64,000 nucleotides of DNA from Streptococcus suis (GCF_002960625.1 NZ_POJH01000011.1:1-64000), one strand, 5' to 3'; shown: positions 37,420 through 46,807, counted from the stretch's first letter. The notes: generated from the letters alone by a model not told the origin. Translations and numbers: made by a program.

Positions 37420-38313
37420 ATGTTAGAAGTTCGTCACTTATGTAAAAGTTACGGGACCAAGGAAGTCTTGCAGGACATTTCATTCACGATTCCATCAGGA
37501 ACAATCTGTGGTCTAGTAGGGAAAAATGGTGCCGGTAAAACAACCTTTTTCCATTCCTTACTGCGTTTTGTCAGCTACGAGGGAGAGATTATCTTGGATC
37601 AGCAGGCTGTCACGCCAGCTTTGTTCCCAAAAATCGGCTACCTGCCAGAAGAGCGGAGCCTCATGCCCAAGTTGACCATTTTTGATCAGGTGCGGTATCT
37701 GGCTAGCCTTAAGGGCATGACCAGCAAGGAAGTAGCGGAAAAATTGCCTGTATGGATGGAGCGATTGCAGGTCAAGGGCAAGATGAATGACAAGATAAAG
37801 AGTCTATCCAAGGGGAATCAACAGAAAATTCAATTGATTGTTACCTTGATACATCAGCCAAGTTTAATCATTTTAGATGAGCCATTTTCTGGTCTTGATC
37901 CTGTTAATACGGATCTCTTGAAACGGGTTATTTTGGAAGAAAAAGAACGCGGAGCGACTCTCATTTTCTCAGATCATGTCATGACCAATGTGGAGGAACT
38001 CTGTGACCAACTGCTCATGATTCAAGATGGTCAATTGGTTCTCAATGGGGGCATTCAGGATATCCGCCGTCAATTTGGTCGGACAAGGCTCTTCCTATCA
38101 TCTGATATCCCGAAAGAACGTTTGGAAGGTCTGCCCCATGTCCTTTCTATTCAGATGACCAATCAAGACAAGTGGCGACTAGTCTTGGATGATGAATCAG
38201 CAGGTCAGGAATTGTTCCAGTTGATTAGTGGTGGGCAGTATCTGACCACCTTTGACCAGCAGGCTCCAACTATTGATGAAATCTTTAAAATGAAATCGGG
38301 GGTGGCAGAATGA
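37420..38313 (+). CDS. ABC transporter ATPase, NatA/YhaQ-like
   Basis: A 297-residue ATPase with Walker A GKNGAGKTTFF (about 36-46), signature SLSKGNQQKIQLIVTLI, Walker B LIILDEPFSGLDP and H-loop FSDHVMTNVE. A C-terminal extension follows. ATG 37420 follows AAGGAGG; the longer frame from 37369 has no SD. It overlaps the permease gene by 4 bp (ATGA), so the pair is coupled. NatA-type pumps export sodium or toxic compounds; the substrate here is unknown. Confidence 0.88.
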   Translation: MLEVRHLCKSYGTKEVLQDISFTIPSGTICGLVGKNGAGKTTFFHSLLRFVSYEGEIILDQQAVTPALFPKIGYLPEERSLMPKLTIFDQVRYLASLKGMTSKEVAEKLPVWMERLQVKGKMNDKIKSLSKGNQQKIQLIVTLIHQPSLIILDEPFSGLDPVNTDLLKRVILEEKERGATLIFSDHVMTNVEELCDQLLMIQDGQLVLNGGIQDIRRQFGRTRLFLSSDIPKERLEGLPHVLSIQMTNQDKWRLVLDDESAGQELFQLISGGQYLTTFDQQAPTIDEIFKMKSGVAE

Positions 38314-39527
38314 AAGCTTTGTTATTAGTTGCAAAAGAAACCTATCTCCGTCAGGTCAAATCCTGGTCCTTTGTTTTTATGGTCCTATCTCCCTTCCTCT
38401 TTCTCGGCTTATCTTTGGGATCAGCCTATCTAACAAGCTCTAGCATGAATGCTGGGTCGGAAAAAATTGGTCTCGTAAGTGAGGACTTTATGGCCCACAT
38501 GGCCTTTGCCACCCTCGATTTAGACCTGGTTCTTGTGACAGAAGAAGAAGCCAAGCAACAGCTTTCAGAAGAAGAGTTGGCAGGCTATATCAAGGTCGCA
38601 GTTGTGGACCAGCAATACCAGGCGACCTATCATGGAAAAGAGGTCCCTTCTCAATCCGTTCAGCAAACCTTCCAGTCTATTCTAGAGAGCTTGCAGCAGC
38701 AACTTAATGAAGCAAATGCTCAACTGACACCAACTCAGCTTGAAGTTCTAGCCATCCAGCCTTCCTATGTGGAGGAAGTTGGTGACCAAGAGGGGCTGGA
38801 AAAAATTGGGCAGATGATTACCTTCTTTGGCTTGATTTTCCTCATGTACATCATGACTATTGTTTATGCTTCTACAACTGCCCAGGAAGTAGCCAGTGAA
38901 AAGGGAACGAAAATCATGGAAGTAATTTTCTCTAGTGTTCCAGCCTGGACCTATTTCTATGGTCGCATCTTTGGCATCTTCCTCGTCATTGCGACCCATT
39001 TGGGTGTCTATCTTGTAGGTGGCATCTTGGCCTATCACCTAGCAGGACAATTGGAATTGACCAAGGAAATCTTTGAGTCAAACCAGGTCTTGGTGCAAGC
39101 TGTTTTAGACAACTTGGACTGGACCATGATTCTCTTTGCTATTTTCGGCCTGCTCCTAGGAGTAACCCTGGCTTCCTTGTGTGGCTCTCTTGTGGTGAGG
39201 CCAGAAGATGTCAACAAGGCTGTTCAACCTGTTATTTATCCTATTATCATCGGCTTTTTAGGGGCCATGACCTTTGGGCAACAAGCCCAAGAACATATGG
39301 TGGTGAAAATCGGATCCTACATCCCATTTTTATCCTCCTTCTTTATGCCGATTCGCCAGATAAATGGCTGGGCAAGTAGCTGGGAGACCTGGCTATCTTT
39401 CTTCATTCTCGCAGCGACCACGATTGGCGCAATCGTCTTTATAGGTAAATCCTATGCAGGCTTGATTTTACAGACCGATGATATCGGCTTTTGGAGAAGC
39501 TTGAAAAAAGGCTTAACGAGTAAGTAA
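38310..39527 (+). CDS. ABC transporter permease, NatB/YhaP-like (ABC-2)
   Basis: A 405-residue membrane protein. One N-terminal helix (about 20-42) is followed by an extracellular domain (about 45-165) and a C-terminal block of about five or six helices with the NatB-like TAQEVASEKGTKIMEVIFSS loop. It pairs with the ATPase at 37420. A terminator follows. Confidence 0.86.
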   Translation: MKALLLVAKETYLRQVKSWSFVFMVLSPFLFLGLSLGSAYLTSSSMNAGSEKIGLVSEDFMAHMAFATLDLDLVLVTEEEAKQQLSEEELAGYIKVAVVDQQYQATYHGKEVPSQSVQQTFQSILESLQQQLNEANAQLTPTQLEVLAIQPSYVEEVGDQEGLEKIGQMITFFGLIFLMYIMTIVYASTTAQEVASEKGTKIMEVIFSSVPAWTYFYGRIFGIFLVIATHLGVYLVGGILAYHLAGQLELTKEIFESNQVLVQAVLDNLDWTMILFAIFGLLLGVTLASLCGSLVVRPEDVNKAVQPVIYPIIIGFLGAMTFGQQAQEHMVVKIGSYIPFLSSFFMPIRQINGWASSWETWLSFFILAATTIGAIVFIGKSYAGLILQTDDIGFWRSLKKGLTSK

Positions 39528-39551
39528 GTCTGCCTACAATAGATAGAACGA

Positions 39552-39587
39552 AAAGACCAACTTAGGATTCCTAAGTTGGTCTTTGTT
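39552..39587. terminator. Bidirectional terminator
   Basis: AAAGACCAACTTAGG-ATT-CCTAAGTTGGTCTTT, a perfect 15-bp stem between convergent operons. Confidence 0.9.
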
Positions 39588-39601
39588 AGCTGTTCGGTCA
39601 T

Positions 39602-40672
39602 TTATTTTGGATCACGGAGGTTGATAGTCGCGTTGGTTGCTTCAACGGTTAATTTGTTTTTACTTTCTTTTTTCTCAACCGTCAGACTAAAACCATCTTC
39701 TGTTTCCTTGACCTCTAGTTTTTCATACTGGTCTCTTGTAAAGATACCAATGTCTTTCAACTGACTTTCGTCAATCAGACTTGATTCGCTTTGGGCAGTT
39801 TCCCACTCTTCATCTGACTCGTAGTAGTAGCCCATAAATTCGCCTAGACTTCTCACGTCAAGCTTATTTTGAATCTGGAGGTTGATGTCTGCTAATGATT
39901 GGTCAGTCAGATCGATATTGGTCACGGTATAAGCTCGGTCTTCGTGTGGGAGGAATTTATTGTCTCCTAGGAGAGTTCCTTCAATCAAATCCAGTTGACC
40001 ATAGTTTTCAACAGAAACATTTTCGAGCTGGGTCTGATAGAAATGGATATTGTCACCTTGTGCAGAGATAGTGGTATTTTTAATCGTTGATTTACTGATA
40101 TTTGTATAGTAACTACTTACAGTACCTGATTCCAATTGGACATTGTTGAGATAGAGCATCCCGCCTTGCTCGACGGTCATTTCCTTGATATGGACATTTT
40201 CGATGTAGAGACTATCGTAGTAGCGATTATAGGCATTGTTACTGATGAGTCTGTCCAGCTGCTTACCTGTTGGAACCTCAATGGTAACTGAGTAGATGTC
40301 GATGGCGTCATCGGCTAATCTTTCCCCGAGAACCTGCATGATACCTTGAATGGACAGTTGGGGATTTTTGGAGCTAAGGGCCAGAGTGCCGTTTTTCTCG
40401 GTAACTTCAACTGTGTTGTGGGTGTTATTTTTTGAGTTGGCATAGGACACATGGAAGAGTCCGTCGGTTGATTCCTTGATTGTAACTGAATGCGGAAGAT
40501 CTCTAATCTGGATTTCTGATAGGGAAGTATAGGATGTTTGAACCTGATTCGGCTTTGCAATTTCTTCCAGGCGGTTGAGACCACCAGAGAAAAATCCGAT
40601 TCCGACCAGAATCAAGCCAGCAATCAAGCTGACAAAGCCCGTGATGAGGGCGATAGTAAGTTTCTTTTTCAT
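39602..40672 (-). CDS. DUF4097-type (LiaG-like) envelope protein
   Basis: A 356-residue protein with one N-terminal membrane helix (about 5-30, ALITGFVSLIAGLILVGIGF). A long beta-rich region of short, repeated strands follows (IENVHIKEMTVEQGGMLYL and similar), matching DUF4097 beta-helix-like proteins such as B. subtilis LiaG/YvlB. It is last gene of padR-DUF1700-DUF4097 and overlaps the DUF1700 gene by 4 bp. This operon type responds to cell-envelope stress in related bacteria. No enzymatic motif is visible. Confidence 0.8.
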   Translation of the reverse strand: MKKKLTIALITGFVSLIAGLILVGIGFFSGGLNRLEEIAKPNQVQTSYTSLSEIQIRDLPHSVTIKESTDGLFHVSYANSKNNTHNTVEVTEKNGTLALSSKNPQLSIQGIMQVLGERLADDAIDIYSVTIEVPTGKQLDRLISNNAYNRYYDSLYIENVHIKEMTVEQGGMLYLNNVQLESGTVSSYYTNISKSTIKNTTISAQGDNIHFYQTQLENVSVENYGQLDLIEGTLLGDNKFLPHEDRAYTVTNIDLTDQSLADINLQIQNKLDVRSLGEFMGYYYESDEEWETAQSESSLIDESQLKDIGIFTRDQYEKLEVKETEDGFSLTVEKKESKNKLTVEATNATINLRDPK

Positions 40673-41424
40673 GCTCGTTTACCTCGTTTCAAGATCCATT
40701 GGAAGAAGGTTTTGACCAATCGCCATGCCCAATAGGAGAAAAATCCGGTCAAAAGGTAGAGTAGGATGGCCGCACCAAGCAGAGATAAGCCAGCGCCAAA
40801 ACCCATGATGAAGACATTGAATCCTTTTGAAAGCAAGGTAAATCCTTCCCAAATCAAGGAACCACCAGTAACCATCAAGCCGACTCCCAAGCCAAATGCA
40901 CCAATGATGAAGGCGACAATTAATAATACCAAGCCCAACAAGGCCCCGATCAGCAAGAGAAGAAGAGGGATGGTAATCGGAAGAGTAATCAGAGCAAGAC
41001 TGGCCAACCAAACTGTTTTCCGTGTATGTTTCAATTGCTCTAAGTTTTTACCGATGTAAAAAGCTGCGCTGATAGTGACCAGGAAGATTCCCATGATTCC
41101 AAGCAGTGGTTCAACAAAGAGGAAGAAAGCAGAGATGAGAAGGGCAGCGCTCAACAAAGCCAAAGTGAGCAAGAAGCGCTTGTCCTGAGGACTGGTCACA
41201 TCTTCTGTTGGAGCTGTATCTTCTAGTTGACGGTTGAGCATGTTGTTAATCAGCTCACTAGCAGCTTCCTTTGGTGAGCCTAGCTCTTCGATAATGTCGG
41301 CTTCCCGTTCTGGACCAGCCTCGTCAAAGTATTCTTCAAAAAAGTTTTTGGCTTCCAAGTATTCCTTGTGGGGCAACTTTTTCAAATGTTTTTCAAGTTG
41401 CTCCATGTACTCAGTTCTTGTCAT
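40669..41424 (-). CDS. DUF1700 (HAAS) family membrane protein
   Basis: A 251-residue protein. Its cytoplasmic N-terminal head MTRTEYMEQLEKHLKKLPHK and EEYFDEAGPE with IIEELGSPKEAA is the hallmark of the HAAS/DUF1700 module that works with PadR regulators. About four to five membrane helices follow (about 82-245). It overlaps padR by 14 bp and the DUF4097 gene by 4 bp, so the three are translated together. It may pass an envelope signal to PadR; that is inferred from family pairing. Confidence 0.85.
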   Translation of the reverse strand: MTRTEYMEQLEKHLKKLPHKEYLEAKNFFEEYFDEAGPEREADIIEELGSPKEAASELINNMLNRQLEDTAPTEDVTSPQDKRFLLTLALLSAALLISAFFLFVEPLLGIMGIFLVTISAAFYIGKNLEQLKHTRKTVWLASLALITLPITIPLLLLLIGALLGLVLLIVAFIIGAFGLGVGLMVTGGSLIWEGFTLLSKGFNVFIMGFGAGLSLLGAAILLYLLTGFFSYWAWRLVKTFFQWILKRGKRA

Positions 41425-41737
41425 GGCGGACGCTCCCTTCTATAATACCGTTGATGGTTGTTGTGTAGGTATCCCAATCATCTTTGAGCCGAACCAGTTC
41501 TTCATGGCCCAGCTGGGTCAGGCTGTAATACTTGCGCATGCGGCCTTGGTATTCTTGGGAGTAGGTGGTCAAAAAGTCATTTTGCTCTAGCTTTTTCAGG
41601 ATAGGATAGAGGGCTGACTCCTTGATATTGGCAATCAGTTTGATGGTCTGACAGATTTCGTATCCGTAGGAATCATCGGATTCCAAAATAGCCATAATAA
41701 GAAATTCTGTCAGCACTGCGGGGACTGGAAAATGCAT
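41411..41737 (-). CDS. PadR family transcriptional regulator
   Basis: A 108-residue winged-helix repressor. The start PVPAVLTEFLIMAILESDDSYGYEI and the wing region KKLEQNDFLTTYSQEYQGR match the short PadR-s2 class. It heads the padR-DUF1700-DUF4097 operon. A long inverted repeat (41797-41829) in its promoter region is a likely autoregulatory operator. Confidence 0.9.
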   Translation of the reverse strand: MHFPVPAVLTEFLIMAILESDDSYGYEICQTIKLIANIKESALYPILKKLEQNDFLTTYSQEYQGRMRKYYSLTQLGHEELVRLKDDWDTYTTTINGIIEGSVRHDKN

Positions 41738-41796
41738 AGGACACTCCTTTCTTTGGTAGTTGGGTGATTAGGTTTGGATTTGGTATATATTTGTTA

Positions 41797-41829
41797 TTTG
41801 TTATATATCAAATCTTGGTATATAACAAA
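41797..41829. promoter_or_regulatory. Inverted repeat upstream of padR, candidate operator
   Basis: TTTGTTATATA (41797-41807) and TATATAACAAA (41819-41829) are perfect 11-bp arms around an 11-bp centre, within a larger nested TATATTTGTTA repeat. It lies 60-92 bp upstream of the padR ATG. Confidence 0.65.
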
Positions 41830-41879
41830 TATACACCTAAACAAATATTTTGTCAAGAATATTTGTGCAAAAATTACCA

Positions 41880-41909
41880 AAAAAAATACGGCTGGAAGTC
41901 CAACCGTAC
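41880..41909 (-). terminator. Terminator of the formate/nitrite transporter gene
   Basis: On the minus strand TACGGTTGGA...TCCAGCCGTA forms a stem with one mismatch and is followed by TTTTTTT. Confidence 0.75.
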
Positions 41910-41918
41910 TCATTCGGA

Positions 41919-42725
41919 TTAGTCGATGTAAAGTTTTGATTTGTTGCTGAGCCAGCTATAGAGCAGACCGATTAGAAGTCCACCACCGACATAGTTTCCA
42001 AGACCTGAGAAGAGGAAGTTCACAAGGACACTGGCCACAGACATACCTTCTACAGCTCCGCCATTTGCAAAGAAGGCAAGAGAGAAGGTAGAGAAGTTAG
42101 CGATCACGTGCTCAAAGCCAAGGAAGGCAAAGATGAAGATGATGAAAATCAAGGAAATAACACGTCCAGCATCATCCTTCATACGCATAGAGATGAAGAC
42201 TGCGATGTTTACAACGATGTTAGCGAAGATCCCTTCGATAAATTGTGTCAATGGTGTTTTCATCAATTTTGCAGTGGTGGCTTGGATTAGGTAGCTATGC
42301 TCATCCAAATGTCCAACTTGGTAAGGCTGGGTGTAGGAGAGCAAGAAGCAGACGATAACCGCGCCGACAAAGTTGAAGAAAATACAGGTTGCCAAGATTT
42401 TCAATGCAGTCTTAGTAGGGATGACCTTGCGGTGAATAGCTGATGTCATATACATCATGTTTGATGTGCCGAGCTCAGCATTCATATACAAAATCATGAC
42501 CAAGCACCAGCCGAACATAAGACCGTAACCGAATTTACCCAAACCATCTACGATGTGGTTGAGTTTGTCAGCCACATAGGCTGAGATGGCCAAACCGATT
42601 GCCAAATAAACGCTGGCCATTGCGGCACGGATGGCATAGGCAAAGTAGTTGCTTTCGATCAAGTCGGCTTTTTTCTTGATACTCTTGTCGATATTATAAA
42701 TCAGCGAATCTGGTTGTGCTGCCAT
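41919..42725 (-). CDS. Formate/nitrite transporter (FNT) family protein
   Basis: Pentameric channel of 268 residues with six membrane helices. Visible FNT features are the N-terminal amphipathic start, AELGTSNMMYMT in the region of the conserved loop, LATCIFFNFVGAVIVC and the late FANGGAVEGMSVASVLVNFLFSGLGN. In streptococci such proteins export formate from pyruvate formate-lyase fermentation. It stands alone and precedes padR, with a terminator between. Confidence 0.9.
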   Translation of the reverse strand: MAAQPDSLIYNIDKSIKKKADLIESNYFAYAIRAAMASVYLAIGLAISAYVADKLNHIVDGLGKFGYGLMFGWCLVMILYMNAELGTSNMMYMTSAIHRKVIPTKTALKILATCIFFNFVGAVIVCFLLSYTQPYQVGHLDEHSYLIQATTAKLMKTPLTQFIEGIFANIVVNIAVFISMRMKDDAGRVISLIFIIFIFAFLGFEHVIANFSTFSLAFFANGGAVEGMSVASVLVNFLFSGLGNYVGGGLLIGLLYSWLSNKSKLYID

Positions 42726-42994
42726 AATAATCCCCTTTGTATTTTAAAACGTATTTGAGAATGTTCTCACAATAGAAGAGTATAACAGAAAACCGCTAAA
42801 AAAGTAAGTGTTTTTCAGTAAAAAACAAAAGTAACCGTTATCAATTGACAGATGACCTTCATTTGTCTGAAAATCATGATATGTAGAAAGAATGGATATG
42901 AATATTTTATGTGAAAGCTAAGTTATCTGCTCTGCTATTTTCCTGAAAACTATGCTACAATAAAGCTAGAAAAAATCGGAAATGAGGCTAGAAT

Positions 42995-44527
42995 ATGTCA
43001 GATGTTATTGCTTTTGGCTATGGAAGCAGTCGAGCGGAGATGCAGCTCAAGCGGCTCAATCGTCATGGAATCATCGCAGGTGCGACAGGTACAGGGAAGA
43101 CAGTGACCTTAAAGGTCTTGGCAGAGAAGTTGAGTGATGCGGGAATCCCTGTCTTTCTGTCGGATATCAAGGGTGATTTGAATAGTTTGGTTGCGGCCAA
43201 TACCAAGGAGATTGATCCTAGTCGTCTAGAGAAGACTCACTATCATGATTATAGTCCAGTTGGCTATCCAGTTGAGTTGTGGGATGTCTTGGGGGAAAAT
43301 GGGACTCCTGTCCGCATGACCATTTCAGAGCTGGGGCCTGTCTTACTGACACGTTTGTTGGGCTTGAATGACACTCAAGAATCTATACTGAATATCGTAT
43401 TTAGTGTAGCAGATGAGCGTGGGCTGCTCTTGATTGACCTCATGGACCTGCGGGCTATGCTCAATTTTGTGGCTGAAAATGCGGCAGAGCTGAGCCAGTA
43501 TTATGGAAATATTCCAGCTCGTTCGGTCGGTGCTATCTTGCGTAGTCTGGTTGTTTTGGAGCAACAAGGTGGTAAGATTTTCTTCGGTGAGCCAAGTCTG
43601 GAAATTGCTGATTTGATGCGGACTGCAGAAGATGGCCGTGGGGTTATCAACGTTCTCCAAGCTACTCAGCTATTTAATCAACCAACATTATATTCAACGG
43701 TTCTTCTTAGCCTTTTGTCTGAGCTTTATGAAGTCTTGCCCGAGGTGGGTGATTTGGACAAGCCTAAGATTGTCTTCTTCTTTGATGAGGCCCATGTTCT
43801 CTTCAAAGATACACCGAAAGTTCTTCTTGAAAAGATTGAATTGATTGTCCGTTTGATTCGTTCAAAAGGTGTAGGTGTCTTCTTTGTAACGCAGAATCCG
43901 ACGGATATTCCTGATAGCGTGGCAGCCCAGTTGGGCAACCGCATCCAACATGGTCTTCGCGCCTTTACACCAAAAGAGCTCAAGACAGTCGCGACTGTTG
44001 CCGAAACCTTCCGACAAGAAGGTGATGAGGATTTGGCCAAGGTCATTCAGGAATTGCAGGTAGGTGAAGCGGTTGTGTCTACTCTGCAAGCTGACGGGAC
44101 ACCAAGCTTTGCGGATCGAGTATTGATTTATCCTCCAAAGAGTATGCTGGGAACGGTGGAGCCAAGCGCCCTCTTGTCAGTTATCAATAATTCTCCTTTG
44201 ATGGAAAAATATGCTGACGCGGTCAATCGTGAGTCAGCCCATGAGCAGATTTTAGCCATGACAGAGGCTAAAGAAGCCGAACTCATCAAAAAAGCAGAGC
44301 AGGCCGAGGCGGAAAAACAGGCAGAAAAAGAAGCTAAGGCAGCCGCAAAAATGGAAGAGAAATCCCAGAAAGAAGCAACTAAAGCTGCGCAAAAAGCCAG
44401 TCAGCCAGCCAGTCGCAAAACAGATTCCATGATGGATCGTTTTACCAAGAACCTGATGAGTCAGGTCGGACGGGAAGTTGGGCGCGTGGTAACTCGTGGT
44501 ATTATGGGCATGTTAAAAGGAAAATAA
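42995..44527 (+). CDS. HerA-like (DUF853) ATPase
   Basis: A 510-residue cytoplasmic P-loop ATPase with Walker A GATGTGKTVTLK (about 28-39) and SDIKGDLNSL. The Walker B-like region is KIVFFFDEAHVLF, and VFFVTQNPTDIPD and LGNRIQHGLRAFTP follow. This is the YjgR/DUF853 branch of the HerA-FtsK superfamily. The C-terminal 80 residues contain an Ala/Lys/Glu-rich coiled coil (about 425-475) and a short basic tail. The cellular role is not established; DNA or protein translocation is a family-level guess. It is monocistronic. Confidence 0.88.
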   Translation: MSDVIAFGYGSSRAEMQLKRLNRHGIIAGATGTGKTVTLKVLAEKLSDAGIPVFLSDIKGDLNSLVAANTKEIDPSRLEKTHYHDYSPVGYPVELWDVLGENGTPVRMTISELGPVLLTRLLGLNDTQESILNIVFSVADERGLLLIDLMDLRAMLNFVAENAAELSQYYGNIPARSVGAILRSLVVLEQQGGKIFFGEPSLEIADLMRTAEDGRGVINVLQATQLFNQPTLYSTVLLSLLSELYEVLPEVGDLDKPKIVFFFDEAHVLFKDTPKVLLEKIELIVRLIRSKGVGVFFVTQNPTDIPDSVAAQLGNRIQHGLRAFTPKELKTVATVAETFRQEGDEDLAKVIQELQVGEAVVSTLQADGTPSFADRVLIYPPKSMLGTVEPSALLSVINNSPLMEKYADAVNRESAHEQILAMTEAKEAELIKKAEQAEAEKQAEKEAKAAAKMEEKSQKEATKAAQKASQPASRKTDSMMDRFTKNLMSQVGREVGRVVTRGIMGMLKGK

Positions 44528-44638
44528 ACGATTAAACTGGGAAGGAAACTTCTCAGTTTTTTATCTAGACAAAGTTCTTGCCAGATACCACAAAATTCGT
44601 TAAAATAAACGCAAATCACTAGTTAGTAAGGAGTTGCC

Positions 44639-45244
44639 ATGACTGATCAATTGCAGGCATTATTGAAAGACTATCAGCCCCAGCCATTAGGTGAAAAACG
44701 TTCTTATGCAGTCTTCTTACCCTTAGTCTGGTCAGACAATCAGTGGCAAGTTCTATATGAAATTCGGAGCGAATCCATTTCTCAACCGGGTGAGGTCTCC
44801 TTTCCTGGCGGCGGAATTGATGAAGGGGAGACAGCAGAAGAAGCTGCCGTTCGCGAGGTCGTCGAAGAATTGGATATTCAAGCTGAACAAGTGGAATTGC
44901 TAGGTGAAATTGATTATCTCGTTTTCGGTCGCTCGACGATTCGCTGTTTTGTCGGACGACTTCATCTGGACTGGAAGACCCTTCAACCCAATGATGAAGT
45001 GGCTCGATTCTTTACAGTTCCACTAGAAACCTTGCTGAAAACGGCCCCTGTCTATTATCAACTGGATTCACAGATTGTCCCAGATTGTGACTTTCCCTTT
45101 GAACGTTTGAGAGGTGGGGTTGACTATCCTTTCAGTCATCACAAACGCTTCGTTCCCTTTTATGAAAATCTACCAGAAAATATCTGGGGAATGACCGCCC
45201 AGTTTACCCATCGATTTGTGGAGATAGTGAACGGAAGTCGATGA
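44639..45244 (+). CDS. Nudix hydrolase, CoA diphosphatase type
   Basis: A 201-residue Nudix protein. Its box GGGIDEGETAEEAAVREV and EELDI is intact, and the preceding ESISQPGEVSFPGGG matches the SQPG-x-VSFPGG signature of the YeaB/NudL group that cleaves CoA and its derivatives to 4'-phosphopantetheine and ADP. SD is AAGGAG. It is the last ordinary chromosomal gene before the mobile-element debris. Confidence 0.87.
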   Translation: MTDQLQALLKDYQPQPLGEKRSYAVFLPLVWSDNQWQVLYEIRSESISQPGEVSFPGGGIDEGETAEEAAVREVVEELDIQAEQVELLGEIDYLVFGRSTIRCFVGRLHLDWKTLQPNDEVARFFTVPLETLLKTAPVYYQLDSQIVPDCDFPFERLRGGVDYPFSHHKRFVPFYENLPENIWGMTAQFTHRFVEIVNGSR

Positions 45245-45561
45245 GCTTGACTTTGTCATCTATTTGTTTTTGAATGAAAAAGTGTAGAGAAAAATGTATA
45301 GATTGTATGGCTTTATTCAGATGGTTTGATAAAAATTTGACTATTTCATTAGAACAACTGTTTTTCTTTCAAAACCAGTCACACCAAGCAAAAAGCACCT
45401 GAAATCATTGGTTTCAAGTGCTTTTTCAATTTAATTATTTCACCTCAGTGAAGGTTAAATATTATCTTATCCCAGTTGTTGAAAATCCTTTTATAATAAG
45501 GATTTTCGAAAAATTGTGACGATCATTTTTGTAAAAGGTAGTGACAAGGGTAGTGATGTAA
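45245..45561. other. Spacer with hairpins and integrase-end motifs
   Basis: No gene is visible. It holds a terminator-like hairpin (AAAAGCACCTGAAA...TTTCAAGTGCTTTTT, 45391-45425) and a perfect GAAAATCCTT/AAGGATTTTC hairpin (45481-45507). Tandem GGTAGTGA motifs (about 45537-45555) resemble those at the other two integrase ends (59120 and 59320). Confidence 0.55.
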
Positions 45562-46329
45562 TTAAGCTGTCAGTTCTTTCATTTTTTGAGTAAAGATGTT
45601 CACAGCGTTTTGAATTTTTTTAGGAGCTAGTTCAGCGTAAGTATCCATTGTTGTAGATATTGATTTGTGCCCTAAACGTGTCTGTAATTCCTTCCAATTT
45701 GCTCCTGCATTCAACATCAATGAAGCATGTGTATGCCGAAAGAGATGAAATCCATACTTAGGTAAGTTGATTGATTCTAATCTTTTTTCTAAAGTTGTAC
45801 GCTCGTTCCTATCACACATATAATTCCCGTAGATGGTTGGAAAAATTAACGAACTTTCTGGTAGCCCTTTCTTGGTGAAATATGCGTTCATTTCCAGATG
45901 AAATTCTCGGAGCTCCTCAAGAACCTGTCTAGGGACGGAGACATTCCGATTGCTAGCATCAGTTTTCGGTGTTTGCTTACAGACAACCTCACCTTTAATC
46001 CCTAATTTTTTATTCCTAGCCTTCCACATTAATGTTTTATTGACTTGAATCTCATTTGTATCAAACAGTAAATCATCAATATCAAGAGCAAGTAGTTCAT
46101 TAATTCGTAAGGCAGATGCTAGTAATGTGTTACAAATCGTTTTAAAACGGCGATTAGCACGTGTATTTTGAAGACTATTAAGGAATTGTAACCATTTTGC
46201 TAAATCTTCATCATGCAATACCATCACACGTTTTTTATGAGCTTTAGGTTTTGGAGGAATTTTAACTACTTTAGCAGGATTAGTCGTCAAGATTTCCAAT
46301 GTAATCCCGTAGTCGAATATATCACTCAA
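45562..46329 (-). pseudogene. N-terminally truncated tyrosine integrase
   Basis: 255 residues corresponding to about residue 165 to the end of the intact integrase at 60796-62061, with high similarity throughout (for example IPPKPK, LLASALRINELLALDI, FHLFRHTHASLMLNAGANWK). The catalytic R...HxxR...H...Y set is present, ending in MDTYAELAPKK. Upstream of the chosen frame a stop interrupts the homology, and the arm-binding and core-binding N-terminus is gone. It is a leftover of an integrative element. Confidence 0.85.
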
Positions 46330-46509
46330 TTATTTTATTGATACTAAGATGGATGGTTGAGGTAATCCATCTTTGAATACAAATTGGATATGTATGAAGT
46401 CCATTAATAGTTGAAAAATGGTCTAAATTTATAAAGTCCATGTTTGCCCAATAAATGGAAAATATAGAACTCCATTTTTATTATTATGAAACTGAAAATT
46501 CATGCTCGA

Positions 46510-46556
46510 TTGCCCGAATGGCGGGCAACAGCGGGGCGCTTTGCTATTCCCCGCTG
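46510..46556. repeat. Two adjacent GC-rich hairpins
   Basis: TTGCCCG-AATGG-CGGGCAA (46510-46528) is followed directly by CAGCGGGG...CCCCGCTG (46529-46556). They stand out in A+T-rich surroundings, and neither is followed by a T run. Confidence 0.7.
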
Positions 46557-46645
46557 GCCTATGTTCGATATTTTTGAGCTGTAAGATAAACAATTGACTT
46601 CGATTCAAGATAGATTTTTGTTACTTTTTGCCAAAAAGTAATGTT

Positions 46646-46686
46646 TTTGTAGTTTTGACAGACCTGTGGTCCATCAAAACTACAAA
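46646..46686. repeat. 41-bp inverted repeat upstream of pezA
   Basis: Arms TTTGTAGTTTTGA and TCAAAACTACAAA are perfect, and inside them GACC-TGT-GGTC adds another stem separated by CA/CA. No T run follows. Confidence 0.75.
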
Positions 46687-46738
46687 CGCTCTCCGAGGGG
46701 TCTTGCAGACGGCTAATCAAAAAATAAGAAAACAAAGA

Positions 46739-46779
46739 ACGCACCAAAAATGGTGCGTCAGTCGTTTTTGTGTTATAAT
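46739..46779 (+). promoter_or_regulatory. pezAT promoter with palindromic operator
   Basis: ACGCACCA-AAAA-TGGTGCGT (46739-46758) lies over the expected -35, and TATAAT is at 46774-46779. PezA-type antitoxins autorepress through such palindromes. Confidence 0.6.
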
Positions 46780-46807
46780 GAAAGCAAATATGAGGAGGTC
46801 TTTATCT

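Larger units (their letters stand above)
46330..46807. other. Spacer with GC-rich hairpins and a long cruciform upstream of pezA
   Basis: A 478-bp region with no convincing gene. It carries two GC-rich perfect hairpins (46510-46528 and 46529-46556), a 41-bp near-perfect inverted repeat (46646-46686), and a palindrome at the pezA promoter (46739-46758). These look like origin, transfer or regulatory structures of a decayed mobile element. Confidence 0.55.

Noticed and set aside
40538-41590. Several plus-strand frames opposite the padR-DUF1700-DUF4097 operon
   Set aside because: Shadows of the overlapping minus-strand genes, which have coupled starts, SDs and family signatures.
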